A stretch of DNA of 46,458 nt from an uncultured Sulfurovum sp. (GCA_902727915.1 CACVAU010000011.1:1-46458); one strand, 5' to 3'. Counted from the stretch's first letter, positions 25,383 to 34,325 are shown. Translations and numbers: made by a program. Notes: a model not told the origin generated them from the sequence alone.

Positions 25383-25697
25383 ATGTCAAAAAAATTAATA
25401 GAATTAGAAAATGGTCTACTGATGGAAGTTGAAGTTCCTGAAAGTGACATTGAAATGATATCAGGAGGTGACGACTTGATCAATAAAGTTGAAAGCTCTA
25501 TGGGAACGGTTGAACATATGCTCATACAGTCAATACAACCTGTTATTAATACCTATAACGCTTTAAATCAAGAGGTTATTTTAGAGAAAGCAGAAGTGGA
25601 GATTGGTATTGGTTTCTCGGCTGAAGGCAATGTTTTTGTCGCGAAAGGCTCTGCATCGGCAAATTTAAAGGTGAAGTTGGTTTTAAGTCCGAAGTAA
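25383..25697 (+). CDS. Trypco1 (CU044_2847-type) protein
   Basis: A 104-residue protein with an Asp/Glu-rich N-terminal beta hairpin (residues 5-20), a helix (about 28-55), and a C-terminal strand cluster: VEIGIGFSAEGNVFVAKGSA then LKVKLVLS. This resembles the trypsin-co-occurring domain 1 family, which is found next to trypsin-like, caspase-like and STAND proteins in predicted conflict systems. It should be a small partner or substrate of the neighbouring proteases. It starts 70 bases before the metacaspase gene and probably shares its transcript. The family call rests on the C-terminal pattern and on the neighbours. The molecular function of Trypco1 is unknown. Confidence 0.75.
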   Translation: MSKKLIELENGLLMEVEVPESDIEMISGGDDLINKVESSMGTVEHMLIQSIQPVINTYNALNQEVILEKAEVEIGIGFSAEGNVFVAKGSASANLKVKLVLSPK

Positions 25698-25767
25698 AAT
25701 TTTATTTTAATTAAACTATAAAGATGTATAATAAAAAACTAAAAAATATTAATAATAAGGAAATATT

Positions 25768-26607
25768 ATGGCAAAAGGAATTTCAATACATATTGGGCTA
25801 GAGTACATCGACCCTGAACATTATGGAAGTGATGGGGCATTAAGAACTTGTGGAAAAGATTGTTTAGATATGAAAGCATTGGCAGAATCGCAAAACTATG
25901 AAGAATCAATTGTTCTTTTAAATGAAGAGGGTACGAGAGAAGCTGTAAGCACTGCAATTGCGATGGCTGCAACAAAATTAGAAGCTGGAGACATTCTTTT
26001 TGTTTCTTATTCTGGACATGGTACTTCAATTCCTGATGAGACAGGTGATGAAGCTGACGGTAAAGATGAAACATGGTGTTTATTTGATGGATTTTTATTA
26101 GATGATGAACTGCATGCACTTTGGACACAGTTTGCTGAAGATGTTCGTATTATGGTGGTTTCGGACTCATGTCATTCTGGTACAGTTATTAAAGTAGGTC
26201 CAGGTCAAGATCCTGAAGGGATGCTTCTTTCAAAGCACTTTCCAGAAGAAGAAGCAGAGAAAATTTACATAGAACACAAAAGTATGTATCTCAAAATCAA
26301 ACAAGAAGCAGCTGAATCTACGGATAAAGAGTTAAAGGCTTCGGTTAAACTTATTGCTGGATGTCAAGATGTTGAATCTTCTTATGTTTTGCCTTATGAT
26401 GAAAATTCATTATTAACCAAAGAGTTAAATAGAATATGGGATGCTGGTCAATTCGTAGGAACTACAGATGAGTTTTTTCAACAAATAAAAAAAGCTGTAG
26501 AGGGTATTGCTTATGAAAATAGAATTTATCAAATGCCCAATCTTTATACTGTTGGAAAGAAAAATGAAAAGTTTAATACGCAGAAGCCTTTTGGGATTTA
26601 TGAGTAG
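25768..26607 (+). CDS. Caspase-family protease (metacaspase, C14)
   Basis: A 279-residue cytoplasmic protease with a caspase fold. The catalytic dyad is visible: His84 in VSYSGHGTSIPD and Cys135 in VVSDSCHSGT. Between them lies an acidic Ca-type loop (ETGDEADGKDETWCLFDGFL), as in type I metacaspases; these cleave after Arg or Lys. Residues 150-200 are an insertion with Glu/Lys-rich helices. GCQDVESSYV near 213 matches the conserved AGC/S segment of the family. Such proteases act in programmed cell death-like or defence responses in bacteria. The neighbouring Trypco1 protein and STAND-protease remnant support that context. Confidence 0.93.
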   Translation: MAKGISIHIGLEYIDPEHYGSDGALRTCGKDCLDMKALAESQNYEESIVLLNEEGTREAVSTAIAMAATKLEAGDILFVSYSGHGTSIPDETGDEADGKDETWCLFDGFLLDDELHALWTQFAEDVRIMVVSDSCHSGTVIKVGPGQDPEGMLLSKHFPEEEAEKIYIEHKSMYLKIKQEAAESTDKELKASVKLIAGCQDVESSYVLPYDENSLLTKELNRIWDAGQFVGTTDEFFQQIKKAVEGIAYENRIYQMPNLYTVGKKNEKFNTQKPFGIYE

Positions 26608-26640
26608 AGGAGTTCGTTTAAAATAAGAGAGGGTAAGAGC

Positions 26641-27952
26641 ATGAATCTATCTACATTTTTGATTAAAAGTACAAAAAATACAAGTTTTGGAACAGCTTTT
26701 TGTATAGATTAAAATCAAAATGGCTCTTTCCTCGTAAGCTGTCAACATGTTATTAGCTCATGTGGCAAAGAACATTTAGAAGTCAATGGTTTAAAAGCAG
26801 AGCTTCAAGTAAGTTCTTCTCAAAATGAACTGATAGATTTAGCTGTGATTTATGTGAAAGGTTTACAAGCTAAGCCTTTAAAACTTTCATTGGCTACACT
26901 TTCTGATGATGCAAGGTTTAGTATGGATGGTTTTAAACCTTATAAGTCATCTGGAGAGTATAAACAAGAAAAACTTGAAGGTAGTATCAAAAAAGTCTCA
27001 CAAATTCATGATGGAACACAGCATATTGATGTCTATGAACTTTACATAGGTGAAGGTGACAAGGTAGAAAAAGGTTATAGTGGTTCAGCCATTGTCTCTA
27101 AACAATCAGCTCAAGTAGTGGCTGTGGTAACGACTAGAGTGACTTCGGGCAAACAAGCTTATGCCATACCTCTTAAATATTTAAAAGAGATATGGGATGA
27201 GCTTAACCCTAAACTTTTTGACACTGTGACCCCTTTTGTGGGGATTTCTGCTTTTGATCGTGTAGATAGGGCTTATTTTTTTGGTAGAGATAGAGAGATA
27301 GAAGAGATAAGTAGGCAAATAAAAATTGATTCTATGATAGCTGTGATTGGAGATAGTGGCTCTGGGAAGAGTTCTTTGATTAAAGCTGGGGTGATTCCAA
27401 AAATTTTAAAAGAGTATTATGTACTAGAAACACGTCCTGCTCAAAATCCTTTTTTTGAGTTAGTACATGTGGTGGCTAAAGTTTGTGAAACACGTAACTA
27501 TAGTGAAATGGAGATAGGCTATTTCATAGACAAAATAAAAACAAAAAAACCCCAAGCCATTCATGCTGTTTTTGAACGACTTTGGGAATTTCTTTTTTGA
27601 ACAAAGGAGATGTTAATAATTCTATCAATTTTTACACAAAAGCTTTAAATATTAATCCTTATAATAATGTAACGCATATTACTTTAATCAAAAGTTAGAA
27701 GAAAAATATATTGAACTTTTTTAAAATCAAAAAGAGACTTTTATAAAATATGAAATGCTAAAAATACTCCAAAATATAAGTCAAAATAAACCAGTCAATC
27801 TTGAAGCATGGAAAGAGAAGTATGAGGGGGGTTAGTTTAGGAGTTTGGAGTTTTGATGGCTTAGATAACTGGGCAAACAAAATAGAAAATAATGAAGTTA
27901 AATTGAAAAAAACTTTAGAAATATTCAAAAACCACAAAAAAGAAAACCTTTA
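26641..27952 (+). pseudogene. Decayed trypsin-STAND-TPR protein (paralogue of the 30541 gene)
   Basis: ATG 26641 follows a GAGAGGG site. The reading opens with a trypsin-like head, but codon 24 is TAA (26710-26712). After it, in the same frame, the head continues to 27600: SCQHVI (His), LIDLAVIYV (Asp), GYSGSAIV (Ser), then GFF-type STAND start and Walker A GDSGSGKSSLIKAGVIP. The STAND domain is then cut off. At about 27590 the sequence jumps frame into TPR-like coding (NKGDVNNSINFYTKALNINP), which continues with further stops and frameshifts to TAA 27952. So it combines a nonsense mutation, a large internal deletion and frameshifts. It is less decayed in the protease part. Confidence 0.87.
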
Positions 27953-27963
27953 ACTATAAAGAG

Positions 27964-27969
27964 TATAAT
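27964..27969 (+). promoter_or_regulatory. -10 box upstream of the AAA-DUF4143 gene
   Basis: TATAAT 55 bases before ATG 28025. A perfect palindrome follows downstream at 27980-27997, where an operator would be expected. Confidence 0.4.
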
Positions 27970-27979
27970 ATCTCAATTA

Positions 27980-27997
27980 ACATAATTATAATTATGT
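27980..27997. promoter_or_regulatory. 18-bp perfect palindrome, candidate operator
   Basis: ACATAATTATAATTATGT is a perfect palindrome located just after the -10 box at 27964 and before the AAA-DUF4143 gene. Its position suits repressor binding at the transcription start. Because it is AT-only apart from the ends, chance occurrence is not negligible. Confidence 0.4.
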
Positions 27998-28024
27998 AAA
28001 AAAGTACTTTTAGGAATTCTAATT

Positions 28025-29296
28025 ATGGAAAAAGCATTAATTTCACATAATAAACATTGGAAAAATGAAAAATATGAAGAGCTTTTTCATCGAGATATTG
28101 CCTTTAAATTAATACAACAGATAGGCTATAAAGAGATAGAAGTACTTCAAGGAATTAGAAGGTCAGGGAAATCGACCATTTTTAAACTGCTGATTAATCA
28201 CTTGATGGAAGAGGTAGATGCTGGATCTATTCTTTATGTGAATCTTGATGACCCTTATTTTTCTGAACTTTGGAGTAATCCTAAAAAGCTTTATGCTCTA
28301 CTTGAACTTTCTGAAAAAATTAATGGTGTTAACCCAAAGTATATTTTTTTTGATGAGATTCAAAATGTAGAGATGTGGGAGAAGTTTATTAAAGCTATTT
28401 ATGACAATGAGCTGGTACAAAAGATTTACTTAACAGGCTCTAACGCCTCACTTTTAAGTTCTGATTATGCTGTAAGTCTTTCAGGAAGATACCTTAAAAC
28501 CATTGTTTATCCCTTGTCACTTAATGAAATTTATCAGATAGAAAAAATAGAGAGTTATTTTGAGCTACTTGACAATACCCCAAAGGTTCTTAACATTATT
28601 GACCATATGATGGAGTTTGGTTCTTTTGCTGAGGTGTATAAAAAAGAAGAGTCTGAACATAAACGTGAATTAATATTGAATTATTATGAGATCATTATTT
28701 TAAAAGATTGTGTGGCAAATCATGGCATACGTGAGGTGAAACAGTTTAAAGAGTTGACACAATATCTTATTAGTAATGGGGCTTCTCTTTATGCTTATAG
28801 TACTATCTCTAAAGCTTTAGGGATTAATGAAAACAGTATTAAAAATTATATTTATGCTTTGGAAGATGCTTATTTGTATCATGAATTAAAACAGTTTTCT
28901 TACTCACTAAAAGGACAAGTTCGTTCTAAGAAAAAAGGTTATTTGGTAGACAATGGCTTTTTGGGAAATATCTCTTTTCGATTTTCAAATAATAGAGGTA
29001 AATTGTTTGAAAACCTTGTTTATAGCGAACTACAAAAGCGAGGATATGAAATTTTTATTTTTAATGATGGCTCTTTTGAATGTGATTTTTTGGTCAAAAA
29101 AGAGAATGAACTGATGGCTGTTCAAGTCTGTTATGAATTGCACAGTGGAAATCAAGAGCGAGAGCTAAAAGGCTTAAGAGAGATAGAAAAAAAGTTTAAA
29201 GTTGCTAAAAAACTACTCTTAACTTACAACCAAGAAGAGAAGGTAGAAAGTATTGAAGTTTTACCATTTTGGAAATATTTTTGGAGTAATAAGTGA
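28025..29296 (+). CDS. AAA ATPase with DUF4143 (AAA_14-type)
   Basis: A 423-residue protein with Walker A GIRRSGKS at 43-50 and Walker B FFDEIQNV with Asp110/Glu111. The LTGSNASLLS segment (about 134-143) is the sensor 1 region typical of the AAA_14 family, and SGRYLKTIVYPLSLNEI follows. The C-terminal DUF4143 region has a PD-(D/E)xK-like pattern: FENLVYSELQKRGYEI and FECDFLVKK, then MAVQVCYEL. These proteins are widespread, often in defence or mobile regions, with poorly known roles. Its stop overlaps the RNA ligase start by 4 bases (GTGA), so the pair is co-translated. Confidence 0.88.
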   Translation: MEKALISHNKHWKNEKYEELFHRDIAFKLIQQIGYKEIEVLQGIRRSGKSTIFKLLINHLMEEVDAGSILYVNLDDPYFSELWSNPKKLYALLELSEKINGVNPKYIFFDEIQNVEMWEKFIKAIYDNELVQKIYLTGSNASLLSSDYAVSLSGRYLKTIVYPLSLNEIYQIEKIESYFELLDNTPKVLNIIDHMMEFGSFAEVYKKEESEHKRELILNYYEIIILKDCVANHGIREVKQFKELTQYLISNGASLYAYSTISKALGINENSIKNYIYALEDAYLYHELKQFSYSLKGQVRSKKKGYLVDNGFLGNISFRFSNNRGKLFENLVYSELQKRGYEIFIFNDGSFECDFLVKKENELMAVQVCYELHSGNQERELKGLREIEKKFKVAKKLLLTYNQEEKVESIEVLPFWKYFWSNK

Positions 29297-30381
29297 AAAG
29301 ATTCATATCATTTGGGAGCATAGAACAGTTTAGAAATATTGTTAAAAATATTGAAACAACAGCAAGGTATAGTGGGCAAGATGAGAATGGAGAGCCTATA
29401 TTTGATGAAAAAATTGTTTTACCTAAAGTGATAGCCAATATTTCAGAAAAAATTCATGGTACGAATGCTTCTGTTTGTTATGGTGAGTGTGATGGTTTTT
29501 GGGTTCAGAGTCGTAAAAATATTATTAATGTAGAAGAGGATAATGCAGATTGTGCTTTGAAAGCTTATGCGCATCAAGAAGCATGGATGAAGCTGATTAG
29601 AAATTTGGCAAAGAGCCATAAGGTTGATTTGAACAAACAGATTGTTTCACTTTATTATGAGTGGAGTGGTGGCAATATTCAGAAGAAAACAGCTTTAGCT
29701 GGTTTGGATAAAAGAGCGATGCTATTTCAACACTTTAAAGTCTCTCCTCTTGAACCTAGTTTGGAGGATGAAAAAAGTGCTTATTGGTTAGAGACGAAAA
29801 TAGCTGATGAGTGGGTTTCTGCTGTAGAGGCAGATATATTTAACATTATGAATTTTCCTACTTACGAAATAGAGATTGATTTTGAAGCACCTCTTTTGTC
29901 ACAAAATAAGATGATAGCATTGGTCGAAAATGAAATAGAACCCAGTTCACCTGTGGGTAGAAAGTTTGGTGTTGAAGGGAATATTGGCGAAGGTATTGTG
30001 GTGACTTTTATGTTTGAGGGGAATCTTTACCGTTTTAAAGTTAAGGGTGAAAAACATGCAAAAAGAGTTAAAAAGCTTAAAGTACAACAGCCCATAGATA
30101 CTCTCAAAGAGCAAAAAAAGATTGACTATATCAATAATTATGCTTGTAGAACATGGCGATTAGAACAGATTTATAATGAGGTTTTTGATGTAATCAATGG
30201 TGGGGTTGGTGATATCAAAAAGATGGGACAATATTTAAAAGCTTTTCATGCTGATGTTATGAAAGAAGAGGGTGATATGTTACTTGAATTGGAACTTGAA
30301 TCTAAAGAGGTCAACTCTCTTATCTCCAAGGTAGCTAGAGCGTATATGTTGTCTCGCTTGGATGATGAGGTTAGTTTATAA
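29293..30381 (+). CDS. RNA ligase family protein (Rnl2-like)
   Basis: A 362-residue nucleotidyltransferase of the ATP-dependent RNA ligase group. Motif I is SEKIHGTNAS, with Lys53 as the AMP-accepting residue. Motif IV-like EGIVV starts at Glu233 and motif V is FKVKGEKH with Lys249 and Lys251. These three together match T4 Rnl2-type enzymes, which join or seal broken RNA. A C-terminal helical domain of about 90 residues is additional. It is read from GTG 29293, coupled to the AAA-DUF4143 gene. Its role could be repair of RNA cleaved by a toxin. No kinase/phosphatase partner is visible. Confidence 0.82.
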   Translation: MKRFISFGSIEQFRNIVKNIETTARYSGQDENGEPIFDEKIVLPKVIANISEKIHGTNASVCYGECDGFWVQSRKNIINVEEDNADCALKAYAHQEAWMKLIRNLAKSHKVDLNKQIVSLYYEWSGGNIQKKTALAGLDKRAMLFQHFKVSPLEPSLEDEKSAYWLETKIADEWVSAVEADIFNIMNFPTYEIEIDFEAPLLSQNKMIALVENEIEPSSPVGRKFGVEGNIGEGIVVTFMFEGNLYRFKVKGEKHAKRVKKLKVQQPIDTLKEQKKIDYINNYACRTWRLEQIYNEVFDVINGGVGDIKKMGQYLKAFHADVMKEEGDMLLELELESKEVNSLISKVARAYMLSRLDDEVSL

Positions 30382-30459
30382 GAATTTAGGTCTTTTCTTT
30401 ATTTTATTTTTAAATTATAAATTATAAAAATATTTTATAATTAAATAATACTATTTTGT

Positions 30460-30465
30460 TATACT
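30460..30465 (+). promoter_or_regulatory. -10-like box upstream of the trypsin-STAND gene
   Basis: TATACT 75 bases before ATG 30541, in a gap of 159 bases after the RNA ligase stop. A palindrome lies 28 bases further on. Confidence 0.35.
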
Positions 30466-30492
30466 AAACTCCAACAAGGAAATAGAAACCTC

Positions 30493-30508
30493 TTCTGTTA
30501 CAACAGAA
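30493..30508. promoter_or_regulatory. 7-2-7 palindrome in the leader of the trypsin-STAND gene
   Basis: TTCTGTT-AC-AACAGAA sits between the -10-like box (30460) and the ATG at 30541. It has the shape of a dimeric repressor site and is not simply AT-rich. It could also fold as a very tight hairpin, but the 2-base loop makes that less likely. Confidence 0.45.
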
Positions 30509-30540
30509 CTCAGTCATTAAGATATTTTTTAGGGGATATT

Positions 30541-33516
30541 ATGAATGATTCAATTCTTCTTATTCAGAGTCAAGATGCTAGTAATAAATCTATGGGTACA
30601 GGGTTTGTGGTTTATAGTGATGAGGGTGGTAGTTTTGTTTTGAGTTGTTATCATGTTTTGAAGTCTGTTGGAGAGGCTAGGATTGAGAATTATGAGGTTA
30701 CTGTTATTGCCCAACATAAAGTTTATGACTTAGCAGTCTTTTATGTTAAAGGCTTATGTGATAAGAAACCTTTTGCATTGAAAGAAACCTCTTTACAAGA
30801 TAATCAAGATAAAGCAGTTTCTTTAATTGGTTATCGTACTTTTTCAGGGAATGAGTATCGTCAAAACACACGAAAAGCCAAACTATTTGATAAAGGTATG
30901 CATAAAGAAGGGAAGCTTAACTTTGAAGTTTGGGAGATAATCGCTGAAAAAGACAATTATATTCTTCGTGGTTATAGTGGTTCTCCTCTTATTTTAAATC
31001 ATCAAGTTATTGCTGTTATGACCAATAAAGAACAAGCTGATAGAGGATTTGCAACAAGTATTAAGTATCTTGCGACTGTTTGGGAAAGTATGCCAAAAGG
31101 GTTACTTTTACAAGAGAGTAGACAAAATCCTTTTGTAGGTCTTAGCCCTTTTACGCAAAAAACTAAAACGTTCTTTTTTGGACGGGATAAAGAGATAAAA
31201 GAGATTTCAACCAAACTTGAACAACGTAGCTTTTTAGCTGTTGTGGGAGATAGTGGTTCAGGAAAAAGTTCCATTATTAAAGCAGGAGTTATTCCTCATT
31301 ATTTAGAAAAAAAATCTTATATTTTGGAGTTACGACCTGCAAATAACCCTTATATAGAATTAAGTAACCAATTAAAAAGACATATAGATAGTGAAAAGAA
31401 TGAAGAATTAGTATTTGAGTTACATGCTTTTTGTGAGCATCAGAAAACAACGCTTTTAATATATATTGATCAATTTGAAGAGCTATTTACGCTTACTTTT
31501 AAAGATAAACGAGATGCCTTTATTGAAACGCTTCTTTATCTTTACAATAATAATTCAGATAGTAAATTAAAGATAGACATTATTTTTACAATGAGAAGTG
31601 ATTATTTTCCTCAACTGCAACAATATGAACAATTTTATAAACTCATTATGGATGAGGATGGAATCAATCAAGTACTGATTAAAAGTATGGATAAAAAACA
31701 ATTAAAAGAGACGATTGTAAAGCCATTACTTAAAGTAGAATTGGTTCATGAAGTTGAAGCCAATAGTTTTGCCGATTTGGTTATTTTAAATATGGGAAAT
31801 AGAGCAAATGAGGTTACTTTATTACAGAATGCTCTTACCCTAATATGGCATGAAACGAAACAAGGTAAAACACTTGTAGAGGCTTATAAAGATGTAGGAG
31901 GTATTGCAGGGGCATTACCAATTTTAGCCAATGAAACCATTGAGGCAATTAGCAGTAAAGAGAATAAAGATATTCAAGCCATATTTTTAAGGCTATTAAA
32001 ATATGCTAAAAAAGGAAACCATACCCGAAGAATTGCTGAAAAAAATGAATTTTCAGTGAAACAATGGGAGCTGATTCAACTCTTATCTTCTGCTTTAAAT
32101 AGCAAAGGAGAGCGTGCCATTCGAGATGATGAAAAATTGGGACGTTTATTAAAATTAAGTGGAAAATCTAACTCTAATGAACAATCTGTAGAGTTAATAC
32201 ATGAAACATTGCTTACAAGTTGGACAACCTATTCTGATTGGGTTCAAGAGTTTGGTCTGTATAAAGTGACTCATGATGTTGTGATTGAGAAGAGTAAAGA
32301 ATATAACAAGCATCAAGAAGAAAAAGATTTTTTATTAATGGGTGTAGATTTAAACAATGCTTTAAGGCTTTTGGATGATGAGTATAGATCATTGGTTGCT
32401 GATAGTGAAGTTGCGTATATTGAAAAAAGTGAACAAGTTAGGTTAGAGGAAAAAAAGAGAGAGGAGACTATGCTTTCTAATCTGAAAGTTGCTTTTAGAA
32501 GATTGAAGATAGCGCTTGTTGTATTTGTTGGTTTGTTGGGGATTAGTGGGTATTTTTGGTTTGAGGCAGAGGAGAGTAAAAAAGAAATAGTTCAAGTTTT
32601 AGATAAAGCTACAAGAAATGCTGTAGGGTTTATTCTTGAGGAAGAGAATGAATATATTAATAGTATCTTCTTATCAGTGTTAAATAAATATAAATATTCA
32701 GAAGATATAAAAACTAAAGAAATTGTTGTTCAAGCATGGTTTGGACATGCCTATACTTATCAAAAAAGAATAAAATATGAAGAAGCTATAAAACAATATT
32801 CAGAGTTTATAATTTTCTTTGAACAAGAAAAAGGTAAAATATTTTTAGAATATACGGCAAAAGCATTTTATAATAGAGGGTATATATTTGCAACTTTAGA
32901 TTATAAAAATGAAGCAATAAATTCTTATGACTTTTTAATTAATAAGTTTAAAAATAGTAAAAACCCTGAAGTTTTAAGAAATGTTATGAAAGCGTGGTAT
33001 GCAAAAGGTGTATTGGCTATGGAATATGAAAATAAAGTTAAAATCTTTTCGAGTATGGTAAAGTATATAAAAAAAAATAAAATTACTGTAAGTCAAAATC
33101 TTTTTGTAGAGGCATGGTTTAATGAAATTTTATATTCAAAGTCTCAAATAAAACTTAAAAAATATCAAGAATTTATTGAATATTTTAAGGGCTTTAAAGA
33201 CGAGAATATACAAAAAGAAGTGGAGATGGCTTTTGTTAATAGCTTATGGTATGAGATTTTAGATGGAAATTATAAAAAAGTTTTAAAATTTAGAGACTTG
33301 GAGGTTAAAGATGATCAGAATAAGATAGTAATGCAAATAAATTATGCACACATTTATTTAATTTTAGGAAAAAAAAATAAAGCTCACAAAATTTATATCC
33401 AACATAAGAATAGTGTAGATATGCGTACTAGTATTCTGAAAGACTTAAATCAGTTATTAGATAAAAAAATGATTACGACTATTGATTATAAAGATATAAA
33501 AGAAATATTAAATTAA
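30541..33516 (+). CDS. Trypsin-like protease-STAND NTPase-TM-TPR protein
   Basis: A 991-residue fusion. Residues 1-180 form the trypsin-like head with His38 (LSCYHVL), Asp63 (YDLAVFYV) and Ser146 (GYSGSPL). A STAND-type NTPase follows: NPFVGLSPFTQKTKTFFFGR leads to Walker A GDSGSGKS at 236-243, and Walker B is LLIYIDQFEELF (Asp310, Glu313). Winged-helix-like and helical parts lead to one TM segment (about 656-675). The last 300 residues are TPR-like helix pairs, with a conserved A-W-Y/F pattern. STAND proteins act as switches that oligomerise after ligand sensing, and here would turn on the protease. The small gene at 33530 follows 13 bases after the stop. The decayed paralogue lies at 26641. 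Confidence 0.92.
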   Translation: MNDSILLIQSQDASNKSMGTGFVVYSDEGGSFVLSCYHVLKSVGEARIENYEVTVIAQHKVYDLAVFYVKGLCDKKPFALKETSLQDNQDKAVSLIGYRTFSGNEYRQNTRKAKLFDKGMHKEGKLNFEVWEIIAEKDNYILRGYSGSPLILNHQVIAVMTNKEQADRGFATSIKYLATVWESMPKGLLLQESRQNPFVGLSPFTQKTKTFFFGRDKEIKEISTKLEQRSFLAVVGDSGSGKSSIIKAGVIPHYLEKKSYILELRPANNPYIELSNQLKRHIDSEKNEELVFELHAFCEHQKTTLLIYIDQFEELFTLTFKDKRDAFIETLLYLYNNNSDSKLKIDIIFTMRSDYFPQLQQYEQFYKLIMDEDGINQVLIKSMDKKQLKETIVKPLLKVELVHEVEANSFADLVILNMGNRANEVTLLQNALTLIWHETKQGKTLVEAYKDVGGIAGALPILANETIEAISSKENKDIQAIFLRLLKYAKKGNHTRRIAEKNEFSVKQWELIQLLSSALNSKGERAIRDDEKLGRLLKLSGKSNSNEQSVELIHETLLTSWTTYSDWVQEFGLYKVTHDVVIEKSKEYNKHQEEKDFLLMGVDLNNALRLLDDEYRSLVADSEVAYIEKSEQVRLEEKKREETMLSNLKVAFRRLKIALVVFVGLLGISGYFWFEAEESKKEIVQVLDKATRNAVGFILEEENEYINSIFLSVLNKYKYSEDIKTKEIVVQAWFGHAYTYQKRIKYEEAIKQYSEFIIFFEQEKGKIFLEYTAKAFYNRGYIFATLDYKNEAINSYDFLINKFKNSKNPEVLRNVMKAWYAKGVLAMEYENKVKIFSSMVKYIKKNKITVSQNLFVEAWFNEILYSKSQIKLKKYQEFIEYFKGFKDENIQKEVEMAFVNSLWYEILDGNYKKVLKFRDLEVKDDQNKIVMQINYAHIYLILGKKNKAHKIYIQHKNSVDMRTSILKDLNQLLDKKMITTIDYKDIKEILN

Positions 33517-33529
33517 TAAGGAATTTAAG

Positions 33530-33787
33530 ATGTCAAATGGTAATGAAAAAATTTTTCAATTAAATATTGGAGAAGAAATGAAAGTTATAGATGGGCAAGA
33601 TGAACTAAGAATTATTAACATGGCTAAAGGATTTCAAGTTTTAAAAGTGAAAGAAGATAACTTAGGAAAAAAAATTTATGAGGATCTAGAAGAAGAGTTA
33701 CAGATAAGAGTTTTAATCAAAAATGGTATAGATCATTTAGAAAGGTATCCAAAAAGAGAATCTCCTAAACCATCTCTTCCCAAGTAG
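33530..33787 (+). CDS. Small protein coupled to the trypsin-STAND gene, unknown
   Basis: An 85-residue cytoplasmic protein starting at ATG 33530 with AAGGAATTTAAG upstream and only 13 bases after the STAND gene stop, so it shares the transcript. It is mixed alpha/beta, with a NIGEEMKVIDGQDELRI start, a helix near 50, and a Pro/Lys-rich end (KRESPKPSLPK). I recognise no family. It does not resemble Trypco1 in its C-terminal pattern. It could be a regulator, inhibitor or substrate of the protease. Confidence 0.7.
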   Translation: MSNGNEKIFQLNIGEEMKVIDGQDELRIINMAKGFQVLKVKEDNLGKKIYEDLEEELQIRVLIKNGIDHLERYPKRESPKPSLPK

Positions 33788-33834
33788 AGAATTCAGAGGT
33801 TCGATTATTGTTGATGATAGAATAACAAGTTATG

Positions 33835-34245
33835 TTATTCCTCATAAACATTCGTATACATCAATAGAGCTACAAGCATACCTGACGTAAATATCATAAT
33901 CTCATCAAGTGTTGAAATGATAGCATGGTCTACAGTAGCTCCTAAAAATAATGGTAACGGTAAAAAGAGAAAAGTGGTATAGATGTAAGCTTTTTTTGCC
34001 CATATTTTCTTGAAAAGAAGACTTATTAGTGCTATTAAATTAATAAGTGCTAGAATAAGGACAAATATCCAAAAACTAAGTAGGGCTATTGAAATATTTT
34101 CATCTAATATTTCGTTTTCTAAAAGATATTGTTGTAATAATGGATCGAGTAAAGAGTCAACAGGATAGATAATAGCTACTATTAGTAAAATAATTGAAAC
34201 AACTTGGATAGTAATTAAGATTTTGAGATGTGTAAATTTATTCAT
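33835..34245 (-). CDS. Four-TM membrane protein, unknown
   Basis: A 136-residue hydrophobic protein with four predicted TM segments (about 9-27, 56-80, 92-110, 112-132), and an ENEILDENISIALLS loop after the first. It has no recognised motif and might be a small integral membrane partner of the conflict island or an unrelated gene. It lies on the minus strand between the STAND gene module and the clostripain gene; its start and the clostripain start are 80 bases apart, so they are divergent. Confidence 0.65.
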   Translation of the reverse strand: MNKFTHLKILITIQVVSIILLIVAIIYPVDSLLDPLLQQYLLENEILDENISIALLSFWIFVLILALINLIALISLLFKKIWAKKAYIYTTFLFLPLPLFLGATVDHAIISTLDEIMIFTSGMLVALLMYTNVYEE

Positions 34246-34325
34246 GTGGGATTCCTTTTGTATAGATTATACATAAATCAAAATTAGTACCTATTAATAA
34301 ATAAGCATTTTAGAGAGGAACATTT

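Noticed and set aside
25766..26128. His/Leu-rich minus-strand frame over the metacaspase
   Set aside because: It is a shadow of the metacaspase gene, which has a full catalytic dyad.
33530..33787. Naming the 85-residue protein Trypco2
   Set aside because: Its sequence lacks the helical pattern I would expect and resemblance is only by position; I left it unnamed.
33781..33830. tRNA-like GAGGTTCGATTAT segment
   Set aside because: No acceptor stem, anticodon arm or CCA context; no tRNA gene was seen in the window.
33820..33840. GAATAAC / GTTATTC hairpin as a terminator after the 33530 gene
   Set aside because: Only 7 bp with no U-run after it; it overlaps the stop of a minus-strand gene. Too weak to list.
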